Shown here: in pieces, positions 44,348-55,481 of the stretch | Position numbering within the stretch: the first letter of the stretch is position 1 | Layout of the letters: each line of letters begins with the position of its first letter | Origin: Aureobasidium sp. EXF-3400 | Taxonomy: Eukaryota; Ascomycota; Dothideomycetes; Dothideales; Saccotheciaceae | Assembly: GCA_024195585.1 (NCBI GenBank) | Contig: SWBL01000029.1 | Span: forward strand, 161,299 to 225,298 | Direction: 5' to 3' | Length of the DNA: 64,000 bases | Made by a program: the position numbers and the translations under genes | The notes under the pieces: model-generated | What the model saw: the letters and a program-made list of their open reading frames with translations, nothing else | Databases searched by the model: none | What the model was told of the DNA's origin: nothing

Positions 44348-45152
44348 TCGGGGACAGCGACGCGCTAGAGTTTTTCACCACCTATGATTCACGAAGCAGA
44401 CAAAGAAAGCACGAGCAAGAGTAGCAAGAATGAATAAAAACACGTTTATCATGTATATCAGCATCGTCTCCCATCAATGATTATCTTCGTGAAAACTCGT
44501 ATGGATATGGACAATGACTAGCAGTCAAGCGTCACCTCTACGTCATCCTGATCTTTTATTCAGTGCCTTCCTCGCACTCCAACATCCCTGCAATCATGCA
44601 ATATTCTTTTGGCTTCGGTTAAACACAATCTTGGGTGCACCCTCTTCGGAGAAAACATGGAGTAGTTCGGAGTTCCGGGAATGCATGTAGATACAGCTCT
44701 ATCAGTGCGTCACTGAAGCATGTATAAGCTAGGGATATCCAGAATCAAGCAGGTAAAGTGTCATCGAAGCATTTGATTAAGATCGATCTGCAAGCGGACC
44801 TGACTTCCGTTCGGATACTCAAGGAGGCCCCGTCAGCATATGAAGAATGACCTTCAGACTACCTCATCCCGCAGTTTCGTCTTCGCCTTGATTCATTTGC
44901 AACCCGCTCACCTACGTTGCAATGACAGATCAACATCTCGTGCAACCAATATTCTGCTCTGCTTTGTCATGTATAGACGATAACGCTCGGAAGTAGCGGA
45001 CGAGTATGATCCACTTTTACTGTCACTTTCTCTTAGTCTCTGCCGGTCGTGCTCGATATCCTTTCCTCCTTATACTCCAACCCTAACTGCCTTTTAAACA
45101 TCTATCACAGTTCTGGACTCGAGATCGTTGTATATCGTAACATCCACACATC
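44348..45152. other. Intergenic, no gene seen
   Basis: An 805-bp stretch with only very short frames. It is the upstream region of the FNT transporter. I see no tRNA, repeat or conserved motif. Confidence 0.5.
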
Positions 45153-46112
45153 ATGCCAGGAGTCAATGGCTTTTCACCTCAGGAAATCGCAGGCCTGACC
45201 TCTCGAGCGGGCATCGCAAAATCTCATCTCACATGGGGCGAACTCATAGTCAAGTCCTTCCTCGGCGGCGTCTTCATCTCTCTCGGCGGCCTTGTCGACC
45301 TCATCGTTCTAGCCGGTAGCCCTGGTCTACGAGCCTCCAATCCTGGACTAGCCACCCTCATCGCCGGCTTTACATTTCCTCTGGGCTTCGTACTCATCAC
45401 ACTCACGAATATGGAATTATGTACGAGCAATATGTTCGTCATGCCCTTCGCCGCCCTCCAACGCAAAGTTTCTATCCTGGATATGTTGAAAAACCTCGTC
45501 GTCTCGTATATCGCCAATCTCTGTGGTTGCCTATTCGTCGCTGGCTTTTTGGGCTGGTGGAGCGATGTGCTCGATACAGATACCATGAGCTCTTACGCCG
45601 TCACCCAAGCCCAAAACCGCGTTGATGTACAATGGTCCGTAAACCTACTCCGCGGCGTCGGTTGCAACTTCTTCGTCGCCATGGCTTTCTTTCTATCCAT
45701 CGGTGCCGTGGAATTCGTGTCCAAGGTCTACACTATCTGGATCCCTGTGTGGGCGTTTGTCATTGCTGGATACCAACACAGTATCGCAAACTACTTTTTG
45801 ATCCCTATCGGCATGTTCTACGGCACAAACTTTGGGGTTGGAAAGTTTATTTATCAGAGTATTATTCCTGTTACGATAGGAAATCTGATTGGCGGTATTT
45901 TGTTGGCCAGTCTACCGTTCTGGTATCTTTATGGAAGAGAAGAGCAGAAAGCGCCAACCGTGCAAACTGGACAGCCTGTTGCTGAGGACGAGAAGGTCAA
46001 GAAAAGAGGTAGCCGAAGTCCAGATAGCGATGATGAGACCGTGATCGGTGGACAAGGATCATCGACGTCTGGCTTGAGATATGATCGTACTGATATGGTT
46101 CGGGCTGCTTGA
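45153..46112 (+). CDS. Formate/nitrite transporter (FNT) family protein
   Basis: Single exon, 319 residues with six hydrophobic helices: for example FLGGVFISLGGLVDLIVL, LIAGFTFPLGFVLITL, LVVSYIANLCGCLFVAGF, FFVAMAFFLSIGAVEF, and ITIGN-type last helix VTIGNLIGGILLASL. Family features are ELCTSNMF after helix 2 and HSIANYFLIPIGMFYG, including the central His of FNT channels. The tail is charged and disordered. Fungal members carry nitrite, formate or related monocarboxylates across the plasma membrane; the acidic-tail variant here cannot be assigned to one substrate. No nitrate cluster is adjacent. Confidence 0.92.
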   Translation: MPGVNGFSPQEIAGLTSRAGIAKSHLTWGELIVKSFLGGVFISLGGLVDLIVLAGSPGLRASNPGLATLIAGFTFPLGFVLITLTNMELCTSNMFVMPFAALQRKVSILDMLKNLVVSYIANLCGCLFVAGFLGWWSDVLDTDTMSSYAVTQAQNRVDVQWSVNLLRGVGCNFFVAMAFFLSIGAVEFVSKVYTIWIPVWAFVIAGYQHSIANYFLIPIGMFYGTNFGVGKFIYQSIIPVTIGNLIGGILLASLPFWYLYGREEQKAPTVQTGQPVAEDEKVKKRGSRSPDSDDETVIGGQGSSTSGLRYDRTDMVRAA

Positions 46113-46259
46113 GAAGCACACCAGATATGGAAGCGCAGTTGCATTGTCGAGGTGCTTGTTCATGATAAGACGACTGGTTCGATTTAGCTGTGAGGGAACT
46201 CAATAATGATAACACAAGATGTATTTCTTTGACCACTCTGCTATTCTTCCTGATGGCAA

Positions 46260-48075
46260 CTAATGGAGTCCGCTCTCTCCAGTCTCAGCCATGAACTTTT
46301 GACACTTGACTAGCGTCTCCACCATCTTACCAACTTCCTCCAGCCTGCTCAAAACAACCTGATTGCCCTCGACAAAGCCATAACACTCGTACTTGATGGT
46401 TGTCTTGTCGCAGAACTCGCGAACCAAGACTTGCAACTTTCGCAAATTGTGACGAGGTACACGAGGAAACAAATGGTGGATGGCTTGGAATTGCAGGCCA
46501 CCGTGCAGAAAGTCCAGCCAGGCAGGGCAATCGATGTCCATAGTGGTGCGTAATTGCCGCTGAGGGAAACTCTCAGTAGGTCCGAGGTCTGCAGTTGGCA
46601 TGCCCCAATGGCTCAGAGTAATTTGGACGTGCAAAAGCATGGTGATGCAGTGTGAGATGAGCACGAATGCGACTCTGATGGGCCAGGTGGGAAGTGTGCA
46701 CCAAAGAAGTCCGTAGCCGAAGACTGTCCAGTAGCCAGCCATGAAGAGGATTTCGACAGGGCGAGTCCACCAAGCGGAACCTAGATTGGCGGCTCGAGGA
46801 GACATGAGGTGGAGCCAGGATAGAAGGTATAGATTGAATCGCGCAATTGCCATAATAGGGTAGTAGGTGTACTTCTGGTAAGGCACGAGGAAGTCTGCTG
46901 CGGCGTCCCAGACAAAGGTGAAGTTGTAGAATGTACTCAGGATGGAGCGGAAGTAGGTTGGCGATGTGGCAAACAGAGGCACGTTCTGGAGATCCGGGTC
47001 GTGTTCTGGCATGTTCGTGATGAGATGGTGAACATTGTGCGAGCTCTTCCACCATCCAATACTAAGGCCACAGCAGAAGTCGGCAATGAAAGCACCAATC
47101 AGAGTATCGGCAACAAAATTGCCAGTGATGCCACGATGACCAGCATCATGAGCAGTGAACATGATTTGCTGCCAGAACATGCCCAAGAGGCAGGCAGATG
47201 TGAGGTACCACTCGGCACGGAGGAAGTAGATGAAGGTGCCGAAGAGCAGCGAGTACCGAATCAGCTCCTTGCCATACTCGATGTATGGGCAATCGTAGAA
47301 ACCTTCATTCTTGACGCGCTCATGCAGTGCACGGAAGTCCATAGCGATAGCCAATTGTGTATGTTCGTCGACCGAGGGCATGCTGGCGAGTCCTTCAGCA
47401 ATCTCCTTCTGTTCCATGGCCGAGGTGAAAGCCATGCGTGACGAGTGCTCTGCCTTCAGAGCATCTGCTTTGTCCTGGATCGATCTGGCCTCTGTTGCAT
47501 CAAGAATTATGTCTCCTTGGGTCTTCTCATCGTAGAGGTTGTCGTGGTGCTGACGGATGGCGGCGCGGCGAATGGGCGGCTCCAGGTTTCTCCAGGGTTG
47601 AGCTATCCGGCCGATTCGGTATGCCCTCATGCGTTGAAGTGTGTGCGTAGAGTGGTAGCTTTTGATTCATGTTAGCAAGTCAATCTTATCAAGCCTTCGA
47701 GGCAGCCAATAGCCATCGTATGCTGCTTCCTAATCTCGGTACAGCTGATCAAGGTCCATGCCTGTTGTTGATGATGATGATGTTATTTTTGGACAGGACC
47801 CTGAGACCCTGACCCCAGAAAATTATGCGACAGCATTGACCCCACAAACGACTATCTCGCAACGGGTAACCAAGAAAACAAGTAGAAACTTACACATTGA
47901 TCTCATCAGTCGCATCTCTGCCGACCATATGGAGGATAGCGAGTCGACCGCCAGGGTGTTTGTTGAGCCATCCATCCAGCTTGAGGGCGTATCCTTCGTG
48001 GACGACGATGATGTGACCTTCGTCGATCGATTGCTCAATGGCCGCCGTCGATAGAACCTGATTGCGGCTCGTCAT
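46260..48075 (-). CDS. Delta-8 sphingolipid desaturase with cytochrome b5 domain
   Basis: Exons 48075-47894 and 47658-46260 give 526 residues. Exon 1 encodes a cytochrome b5 fold with HPGGR (heme His), and the intron splits it at DEIN, continuing VYHSTHTLQ, the second heme His region. The desaturase domain has the three His boxes HDAGH, HNVHH and QFQAIHHLFP; the last starts with Gln, as in front-end desaturases. Membrane helices lie between boxes. It inserts the delta-8 double bond in the long-chain base of glucosylceramide at the ER. The 235-bp intron is several times longer than most others here. Confidence 0.93.
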
Positions 48076-49122
48076 GTTACTGAAAATGAATGGAGATACA
48101 GAGAGCAGGAAGAAAGAAGAAACTGGAAGGGTTGCCAGAGAAGGCGCGACCTACGCACAACGCTCATTACTTATAGCTTATAGAAAGGATTCGAATTGCC
48201 AAATCTCAGAGTGACATCGCTTATGGAGACCTGTACGCTGCGTTGAACAACACTGCGCCCCAATCTCGACGAAATTCCTGTCTCCTATTCTCCATGGTTC
48301 TGCCAGAAACACGAAACTTATCCACAGTAGTGCAAAGGATCTCTCAAGGGTTTCGCGCCAAGGGTCTAGGCTCAGGTGCAACTTCCACCATATGACACGC
48401 GCGTCTGTGTGCGAATGTGCCAACCGACGCTCTTTCCTGCTGAAAAAACGCACGGTGACCCTCGGCGACCTCCTGTCTTTGAACGTCCGTCCAGTGTGCA
48501 GCTCGTGAGTCCTCCACACCAGATTTAGCTATACGAAACACGGTCATTGCAAAATAATTGGAAGAAGCAATGAAAGGAACACGGCCGATACGGACTTCGT
48601 ACAGGAAATACGCAAATCTGCTTGGATCTATTCCTGACACTCTTGAAACAAGATCAACAGGAATTGGAACACGGCACGGGGGAGACATCAAGCGACGTAC
48701 TCCATACGCTGTCCACCCGATGGGTTTCGGTGAACACTCCGCAAAAACATCTAAACCGATTCGGACACGGGCCTCTTTCCCGCGAGTAAACACCACTTTA
48801 GGAAAGTCGCTCGAAGGCGGCACAGCGCAAGAATGGCGGGACCTTGTTGGATGACGTGATGGGGCATTGTTGTCTAGCTCCATTTCTTTGTCCTTGTTGG
48901 CCGAGCCCCAGACGCGTCTAGTGTATGGTCGACCACGATTTTCCAATATCTGATATTGTAGCTGAAATATAAGACGCATGGACCAAGCATCGTATGCAGC
49001 ATGTATTGTGAATTAGATCTGGCCCCCTTTCTTTTGGGGCGAGATCGGTAGGAACATCAACCAGCCTTATTGCAGAGTCAGTAATGGTTCTTCAAGCGAA
49101 ACCACAAACTGTGGTATACAGC
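48076..49122. other. Intergenic with an uncalled 211-codon frame
   Basis: A minus-strand ATG frame (48979-48344) and shorter frames on plus overlap here. The minus frame translates to a mixed sequence without a recognisable domain. It may be chance; I leave it uncalled. Confidence 0.35.
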
Positions 49123-50634
49123 TTATCGCCGGGATGTCTGCGACTTGAAGCCACACATATGTTTGATGCTCATCGAAATCACGCTCAGTGCCATGAGTAC
49201 GGAAAATATCGTGAAGGTCCAGCCAATACCAACAGCTCGGATAGCAGGTGCGACTGCAGCCGTGCCAGCGGCGCCCAGTAGACAACGTACAATGTTCAGA
49301 GCTGCAGTGGCTGAGGCGCTTCGATCAAGATAGAGATCAACCAAAAAGGTCGATACGATGCTTTGTATTGAAGTGGCTGCCCATCCAATAAAGAAGAGAC
49401 AGATGATGGGTATTGAAACATGGATATGTTTTTCCACGACCCAGCTGAATACCAAGACAGCAATACATTGCAGAGGGCCGTATATGTAGATCATACGTAG
49501 TCGGACCTTCTCAAGGGGGAAGTTTGACTCTGACTGAGCAAATCGCTTCTTATAGCGGCGGTAGTCCACGTCCAGGAGCTTCCCTGTTGTAAGAGTCCCT
49601 ACCATACATCCGACACCATTGGCAAGGTACACGAGACCTACTTGAAGGTCAGACATGCTGTAGGTAGCCTGGAAGACTGATGAGAGCACAGTAACCACCA
49701 TCTGCCAAACCATGTAGAATAGACCAACGAATAGAATGGCATACAGCGGACGGCGTTCCATAAGGATGGTGATGCTTCCCAGCACGTTGATGCGTCTCGC
49801 AAGAGTGATGCTGCTATCTTCTGATCCAACGTTATGCTTGATGGACCAAGCCGAGAACAGCGAGACAGCATACTTTGGTGGTGCGACGGAGCCATTGCCG
49901 ACGAGCGATCGCAGCGTCTCGGGCAGTAAAGCGACAAGTACAAGCAAGAAGGTGATGGTATAAATGGCCAGGAACCAGAAGACGGATCTCCAGCCTAGCG
50001 AATTTGCCAATGCTCCTCCGATTAGAGGGCCTAGTGCGACTGGGAGTAGAAGTCCTGCCTGAAAATATGCCATATAGCCACCTCTTTCTTCGCGAGTCGT
50101 GATATCGCCCACAACTCCAGCACCAATGGCAATGGTACTTGCACTGCCAGTACTTTGCAAGCAACGAAGCACTAACAGTTGAGCATAGCTTCTAGTCTCA
50201 GCTAAGCCAATGCAGGCGGCGATAAAAACGATGAAAGTGCATATGTACGTAACACGTCTCCCATAAGTATCCGAAACGGCGCCCCATAGTGTTGGTGAGA
50301 GACCTTGGAATATGAGATAGCCCGTCACTGTCAGATTGATCAACTCGATGGATGACGAGAGATCAGACGCGATAGTTGGGATGGACGGAAAGTAGATGTT
50401 TGAAGCGAAGCCGGAGAAGGTCGCCGCAAAGGACACCAGCAGGATGATCCATAGCTTCTGTCCCTTTGTGTATATTGAGAACGAGAAGGAAGGTGTCTTG
50501 GGTATGTTCTGTCGGCATACGAGGCTCGGATCGGCGGCATTGATGGTCCCCACTTCCTCGTCGGCCTTGGCACCACCATCTCTTTGGTCGAGATCAATGT
50601 TGTCGTTGTGGTTTTGATTGGTGACGGAAGTCAT
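49123..50634 (-). CDS. MFS drug:H+ antiporter, DHA1 type
   Basis: Single exon, 503 residues with about 12 membrane helices. The motif between helices 2 and 3 is GAVSDTYGRRVTY (family motif A), and helix 5 holds GPLIGGALANSLGWRSVFW (antiporter motif C with following W-R). A long central loop (about residues 270-305) separates the halves. It resembles Qdr/Aqr-like 12-helix exporters and fungal citrate or toxin exporters. It shares a 208-bp promoter with the Zn2Cys6 gene at 50843, a layout typical of a transporter and its regulator. Confidence 0.92.
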   Translation of the reverse strand: MTSVTNQNHNDNIDLDQRDGGAKADEEVGTINAADPSLVCRQNIPKTPSFSFSIYTKGQKLWIILLVSFAATFSGFASNIYFPSIPTIASDLSSSIELINLTVTGYLIFQGLSPTLWGAVSDTYGRRVTYICTFIVFIAACIGLAETRSYAQLLVLRCLQSTGSASTIAIGAGVVGDITTREERGGYMAYFQAGLLLPVALGPLIGGALANSLGWRSVFWFLAIYTITFLLVLVALLPETLRSLVGNGSVAPPKYAVSLFSAWSIKHNVGSEDSSITLARRINVLGSITILMERRPLYAILFVGLFYMVWQMVVTVLSSVFQATYSMSDLQVGLVYLANGVGCMVGTLTTGKLLDVDYRRYKKRFAQSESNFPLEKVRLRMIYIYGPLQCIAVLVFSWVVEKHIHVSIPIICLFFIGWAATSIQSIVSTFLVDLYLDRSASATAALNIVRCLLGAAGTAAVAPAIRAVGIGWTFTIFSVLMALSVISMSIKHMCGFKSQTSRR

Positions 50635-50842
50635 GTTAAATTCGGTTCTGATTACAGGTCGAGTTTTCTATCAAGACAACGCATCAGTGCCATCAGATCA
50701 TCGCTTATATAGGAGAGCTCTTGAAGGGTGCTGAGATGAATCGGAGCTTTGGAAGTAACCTCCGACGATTTCCACCAGATTACACAAGATTTGCTCGGCG
50801 GTTCACAACTACCTCCGAGCTTTTCATCACTTTTCACTCAAC
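50635..50842. promoter_or_regulatory. Bidirectional promoter of MFS and Zn2Cys6 genes
   Basis: 208 bp between divergent start codons. A perfect 6-bp inverted repeat GCTCGG ... CCGAGC (50793-50798 and 50815-50820, 16-bp spacer) holds inward CGG/CCG triplets of the sort Zn2Cys6 dimers bind. A TATATAGG sequence lies at about 50706-50713. Function is inferred. Confidence 0.4.
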
Positions 50843-52014
50843 ATGTCCACCTCCTTGCAAATCGATTCGGACAGTGTGCCAAAGAATGGCAAACGAAGAA
50901 TACCTGACTTCACGGGTCCTCACCGCGTAGTTTGCGAGCCATGTCATACGAGTAAACTCAAGTGCGATCGCGGGCATCCTTGTTCGCGGTGCATCAAGAA
51001 ACAAGTCGAATGTATTTATGCTCCACCGCCAGCACATAAGAAGCATCCTACGGGCCCCGATTGGAGAGCTATATTGGACGTTGTCGAGCCCCCCGTGACG
51101 AAAACTTGGTCCGAGTATCAGTCGTCTTTCTCAGCGGTTGATTTGATATGCCCAATCGATGTGGAGCGTGTCAAGACGCGCTGGCTTGAGGGGTTTGCCT
51201 CTGCTCTTGACCGGCAGCCAAAAGTACTCGGCCCAGGGGTGACATTCTTCACGCTCACAACGCTGAGATCATGGCCACGCATGCTCACACAGCCGGGCAC
51301 CGGATCGCCACCTTTCATCCATCCAAGTCAGCTACAGAACAGTGAATATCCACCTCCACTGGCAAGATGTGCCACCATCGCTCATATGTGGGCGAACCAA
51401 ACTTCTGATGGAGGAGACATTGTGCGAGAGGCCATACTCAGAGAAGCGCAAGCTTTGTTCGAGTCGGACGGACTCAGTTCCAGCAACGATATGGAACGTC
51501 TTGTGAGCATGCAAGCATATCTGCTCCTGTGTCTGATGCTCTTACCATCGTGTACAACGGAGCCAATGATGGTACCTCAAGAGATGAAAATCAACCTCCA
51601 AGAGCTTACAGCCAAGAGTGCAAGAGAAGGGCTGATCTGTCCTGCCGAACAGACTGGCAGTCGTCCGGATTACTTGTCCTGGATCCTCGCCGAAGCCAAA
51701 CGCCGGACTTTGTACGCAGTTTACAGGACGATGTGATCAATACATTGGGCAACATGCCTTGCGTGCTCGGCGATGAGTTGGGCATCCTACCCATGACATG
51801 TAGTAAAATGCTCTGGCTAGCTTGCTCCTCTCGAGAATCATGGGAACAAGAATACAACATAACACTGGCGTCTGGGAAGCACTTACGTTTGGAAGAGCTA
51901 TGGATCCATCCTGCTGACGAGCAGACGAGGAGGAGAAGAGAAAGGTGGCTTGCTGCTGTTGATGAGTTTGGATTGATGATCTATGCTGTCGCCACGATCA
52001 GTCAGTTGCACTGA
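50843..52014 (+). pseudogene. Zn2Cys6 transcription factor gene with a frameshift
   Basis: The first 295 codons (50843-51729) include the binuclear cluster CEPCHTSKLKC / CSRCIKKQVEC and a regulatory domain through the conserved WILAEAKRRTLYAVY, then hit TGA at 51728-51732. The +1-shifted frame continues at once with DDVINTLGN, ELGILPMTCSKMLW and EEL, ending at 52014, which is what the family has after that motif. No intron can join the two frames: the only AG/GT pairs nearby would be under 20 bp or remove the conserved segment. So there is a 1-nt insertion or 2-nt deletion near 51725, from genuine loss or an assembly error. Confidence 0.75.
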
Positions 52015-52217
52015 TTGGTTTTGGATAAATCAGATTAATAATTCTTTGTCGCTCTCATGTTCTTGTCGTTGTCTATTCTTCCACCTAATATTTGATACAG
52101 TCTAAAAATAGCGAAGCTGTATTCTTGGCGTTCACATGCATCGCGCTTTCCTTCCGCACCGCGTCCATCTCTGTTTACAACAACATTACCTGTACCCTGA
52201 GAATTTTCCTTCACAGA

Positions 52218-53105
52218 ATGCTGTTCCGGATCGCTGAGCAGTTACGGCATGCGCCAAAACCACAGACTCTTGTCTGTCTCTCCAGTTTCCGGCGTGCCGC
52301 CCTTTCGTTCTGCAGCGCAACTCTTCTCGCTCACACTCGCCCGACTGATGAGATCCCTACGCCGCAAGCATCACAAAAGTCCCACGATCTTGATGAGGCC
52401 CAATTGAAAGCCGAGAGACGCAAGAAACGCGCAGAATATCAGAGAAGCTGGTTTCAGAAGAAAAAAGAAGATCCAGTCTGGTTGGAACAATACAAAACCC
52501 GCCACAAAGAAAGCTTTCATCGTTATTTTCGAGAGAAGTCAAAAGACGAGGCCTGGAAGCACAAACGCATGGACGATATCAATGAACAAAAGCGACTCTG
52601 GATTCAGAAAGTTTATGACAACGATGCATCGAAGCAGCAATACATGGCCGCCCAGCGAATCAAACACGCACAAAGATATGCTGCCAACTACGATACGAGA
52701 AGACGTTATAGTATCAGAGCTTGGTTTTGGCACAACAAGGACAATCTCGACACATTTGCTTGGAAACGATGGAGACCCATCTGCTTACCCGAGAGTGTTG
52801 ATAGAGTGTGTGCTACTTGTCGGGCGAGAAGCATATGGGGTCAAAGGAGATTATGGTTCGTCAGAAAATCCGATCCTGAATTATGGGATTGCTTGTCCTG
52901 CTTCTGCTCGTCAGACCTGTCCGATATAGTGCCAATACAAGGCGCAGAACGCTTCTACAAGGGCAGATATCTCCAACCGGAATCCACAGGAGGCGAAAAC
53001 ATTGATAAACAGGCAGACATAACACGAAGCAGTCGTCCCGAAACAAGACGAGGTAGAAGCACACAGATGGGAGCACCTCACAGTCAAGGAAGAGCGGAGG
53101 GTTGA
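52218..53105 (+). CDS. Fungal hypothetical, basic protein with Cys pairs
   Basis: 295 residues from the ATG at 52218; the frame is open upstream but without ATG. The N-terminal 50 residues are basic and hydrophobic. The middle is very rich in Lys, Arg, Gln and Tyr with repeated short W/Y-containing helices (RSWFQKKKEDPVWLEQYK). Residues near 215-245 have CATC and CLSCFC pairs that could bind zinc. I do not recognise a named family. The mean charge suggests nucleic-acid binding or mitochondrial import; both are inference. Confidence 0.6.
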   Translation: MLFRIAEQLRHAPKPQTLVCLSSFRRAALSFCSATLLAHTRPTDEIPTPQASQKSHDLDEAQLKAERRKKRAEYQRSWFQKKKEDPVWLEQYKTRHKESFHRYFREKSKDEAWKHKRMDDINEQKRLWIQKVYDNDASKQQYMAAQRIKHAQRYAANYDTRRRYSIRAWFWHNKDNLDTFAWKRWRPICLPESVDRVCATCRARSIWGQRRLWFVRKSDPELWDCLSCFCSSDLSDIVPIQGAERFYKGRYLQPESTGGENIDKQADITRSSRPETRRGRSTQMGAPHSQGRAEG

Positions 53106-53245
53106 GCGTGAGCCTAAGCAGCCATGATCTCCAAAAGCAGTGATTTGGCAGGTCAGCCATGCTCGCTCATCAGCCCATTTTGAGCCTTGTTCTAGGTGTT
53201 CCAACTTCGTCAGGACTTAGCTATTGCCCCCTAAAGACCTCAGAC

Positions 53246-54436
53246 ATGAAGCCTGGTGTACCAATCCTTGGCGCCTTTGTGGCAATTCTTAGACTTGTGG
53301 CATCTGACGCAGTTGTTGGTAAGGCCGAAGGCTTTGCATACGGTGTCACTGGTGGCGGCAATGCGAAGCCTGACTATCCCGCTAACATTGACGAGCTGAA
53401 GTCGATGCTTACAGACAATATCGCTCGTGTGATTGTTCTCAAGGGGACCTTCGACTTCACGGAATCTGAGGGCACCGAGACTGGCAAGGTATGTCTGTCT
53501 TGGGGTTCGGGAAGCAAATGCCAACAGATCATCCAAGACGACTGTGGCAGCAGCCCGTCTTCGACAGCAACGTGGTGGAAGGCACCTATCCAACCGATTG
53601 ATGTTGCTTCCAACAAGACTATCCTTGGTGTTGGTGCTAAGGCTCTTATCCGTGGCAAAGGTCTGAGGTTCCGCGATGGAGCTACCAATATCATTGTGCA
53701 GAACATTCAAGTTTCAGAGCTGAATCCAAAGTATGTTTGGGGTGGAGACGCCATCTCGTTCGATGGTGCCAACCTCATATGGATCGACCACGTTACAGTA
53801 AGTGGAAACTCCTTTTATTGTTGAAGTTGTCACTAACACATGCAGACTCATAATCCTGGTCGTCAGCACTATGTCTTTGGTTTCAACCCCAGCAAACGAA
53901 TCACTCTGTCCAACAACTACATCAATGGAAACTCTACCTACTCCACTAGTTGTAACAACCACCACTACTGGAACTTCGAAATGGTCGGAACTGATGATCA
54001 AATCACCATGAAGGGCAACTATATGTACCGCACATCTGGCCGCGCACCTGCTCTTAGCGGCGGCACGCTTCTGCATGCAGTGAACAATGTTTGGACTGAC
54101 AACGCTGGCCACATGCTTGAAGGAGGAGATACCAAGGCTCGTGGCATCTTCGAGGGCAATGTGTTCAACAGTGTCAACACTGTTATTCAAAACGCCGCTT
54201 CCTACTCAGGCAAGTTGTTTGGAACTCCCGTTGGAAGCAAGAGCAAATGTCAAGCTGCTCTAGGTCGCTCCTGCCAGGTCAACTCTTACTCGCAGTCTTC
54301 TGGTACTTTGAACACATACACCGACACTTCGTTCTTTGGTGACTTTGCTGGTTTGCACATTGCTAGTGCTTCTTCTGCAGCTCAAGCTGCTGCAAATGTA
54401 CCGGAAAATGCTGGAGCTGGTCGTATACATCCCTAG
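53246..54436 (+). CDS. Secreted pectin lyase (PL1)
   Basis: Exons 53246-53797 and 53846-54436 (48-bp phase-0 intron, CACTAACA branch) give 380 residues. A signal peptide is present (about 1-20, PILGAFVAILRLVASDA). The parallel beta-helix shows VTGGGNA, VIVLKGTFDF, the WGGDAISF/WIDHVT segment and GRQHYVFG (Arg expected at the catalytic site). The many Trp, and the absence of the Ca-binding Asp set of pectate lyases, place it with pectin lyases of the PelA/PelB type. It cuts methylated pectin by beta-elimination outside the cell. Confidence 0.92.
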
Positions 54437-54942
54437 ATTGAACAGCGGGCAAGCATACAAATGCCGCGAGAGCAATGATCAGAAGATAAAGCATTGTGAG
54501 CGAAACAAACATATTAATCTCTTGAAGAAACATATATGTCGTGACCTACAAGATCTACTGGTAGCAGACATATCACAATCAATTTCGAATACACAATAAC
54601 CTCGCCTTCAAAACACTGTTGTAGTAGCGATCTACAGATAACCTCTGCTTAGAGCAAGCAACTTTTTGTGGCTCTGGACTACAAAGCCATCGTTGGGGTA
54701 CCTGAACAAACATAGTCCACGTTTTTTTTTTCCCTTTTTTCTGAAGTGAAGATAGCTCCAAGCCGTCTCTAGGCTACGATGATGTCGTTACAGCTAACAA
54801 TGAGAAGGGACTGGTGCAAACAACCGCCATTCACGACTAAGTAGAATGTTCCGAAGCAAGCAAGTCCAGCTACATAGTAAAAACACTTCTCGATCCCGTT
54901 TACGACAACCAGTCAGCAGATACATCCGGCATCACCACAATC
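54437..54942. other. Intergenic, no gene seen
   Basis: Downstream of pectin lyase. A T-run (about 54722-54741) is the only notable low-complexity element. Confidence 0.5.
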
Positions 54943-55481
54943 ATGGGATTCCCGTTCCCAGAGTGCCCTGGACCTGATACATACATCGAAGCAGAACGCG
55001 ACTTTGTCCAGCCCGCTCCTATGAACCAGCTCCCTGGCCCTAAGTTCATCCGTTGGATGGTTCCCTCAAATTATCCAGGCGGAAGTGTCTGGATCATGCA
55101 GATTCTCGTTCTTGGGCCTGATGAACGCATCTTCGACCAAATGACCTACGATGATAACAAGGTCTATTGGAGCCGAGACACCAGGACTCATCTAACACGT
55201 GAGGCTACCTGCGCTTCAGTGAGTCTGTTCGATACTAACAATACCTTTTGTTGTTTTCTAATGTGATCGTAGGCCGAGCTCCACAACAACTACAGAGTCT
55301 TTGTTAGCACTCGTGTTCACTCTGACTCTCTCGACAAGACCACTTGAAGTAAGCATTCCTTCCTGAACAACGTCAACAACGAAATACTGACAACAACGTA
55401 GCCAGAATCCCGAAGAGCATTCAATGCTATGTCGCCGACCAGCTTCCAGGGGTTTGGCAAATCAAGAGCAAACTGAGTTAA
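54943..55481 (+). CDS. Small hypothetical protein, in-frame TGA before last exon
   Basis: Exons 54943-55218 and 55273-55347 (54-bp intron, GTGAGT donor) encode 116 residues ending at TGA 55345-55347. One base later a consensus donor GTAAGC begins (55349), and a CGTAG acceptor at 55401 joins in frame to an open 26-codon segment (55402-55481) reading IPKSIQCYVADQLPGVW. So the stop sits one nucleotide before an apparently functional intron. The protein starts MGFPFPECPGPD and has aromatic-rich strands (FIRWMVPSNYPGGSVW). No family recognised; no signal peptide. A nonsense change in the strain, an alternative splice I have missed, or readthrough are possible. Confidence 0.55.

Noticed and set aside
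46160..46180. GGTTCGATT resembling a tRNA B box
   Set aside because: No A box or acceptor stem could be placed around it.
48344..48979. 211-codon minus frame
   Set aside because: No domain, overlapping open frames on the other strand, and no supporting splice or family evidence.
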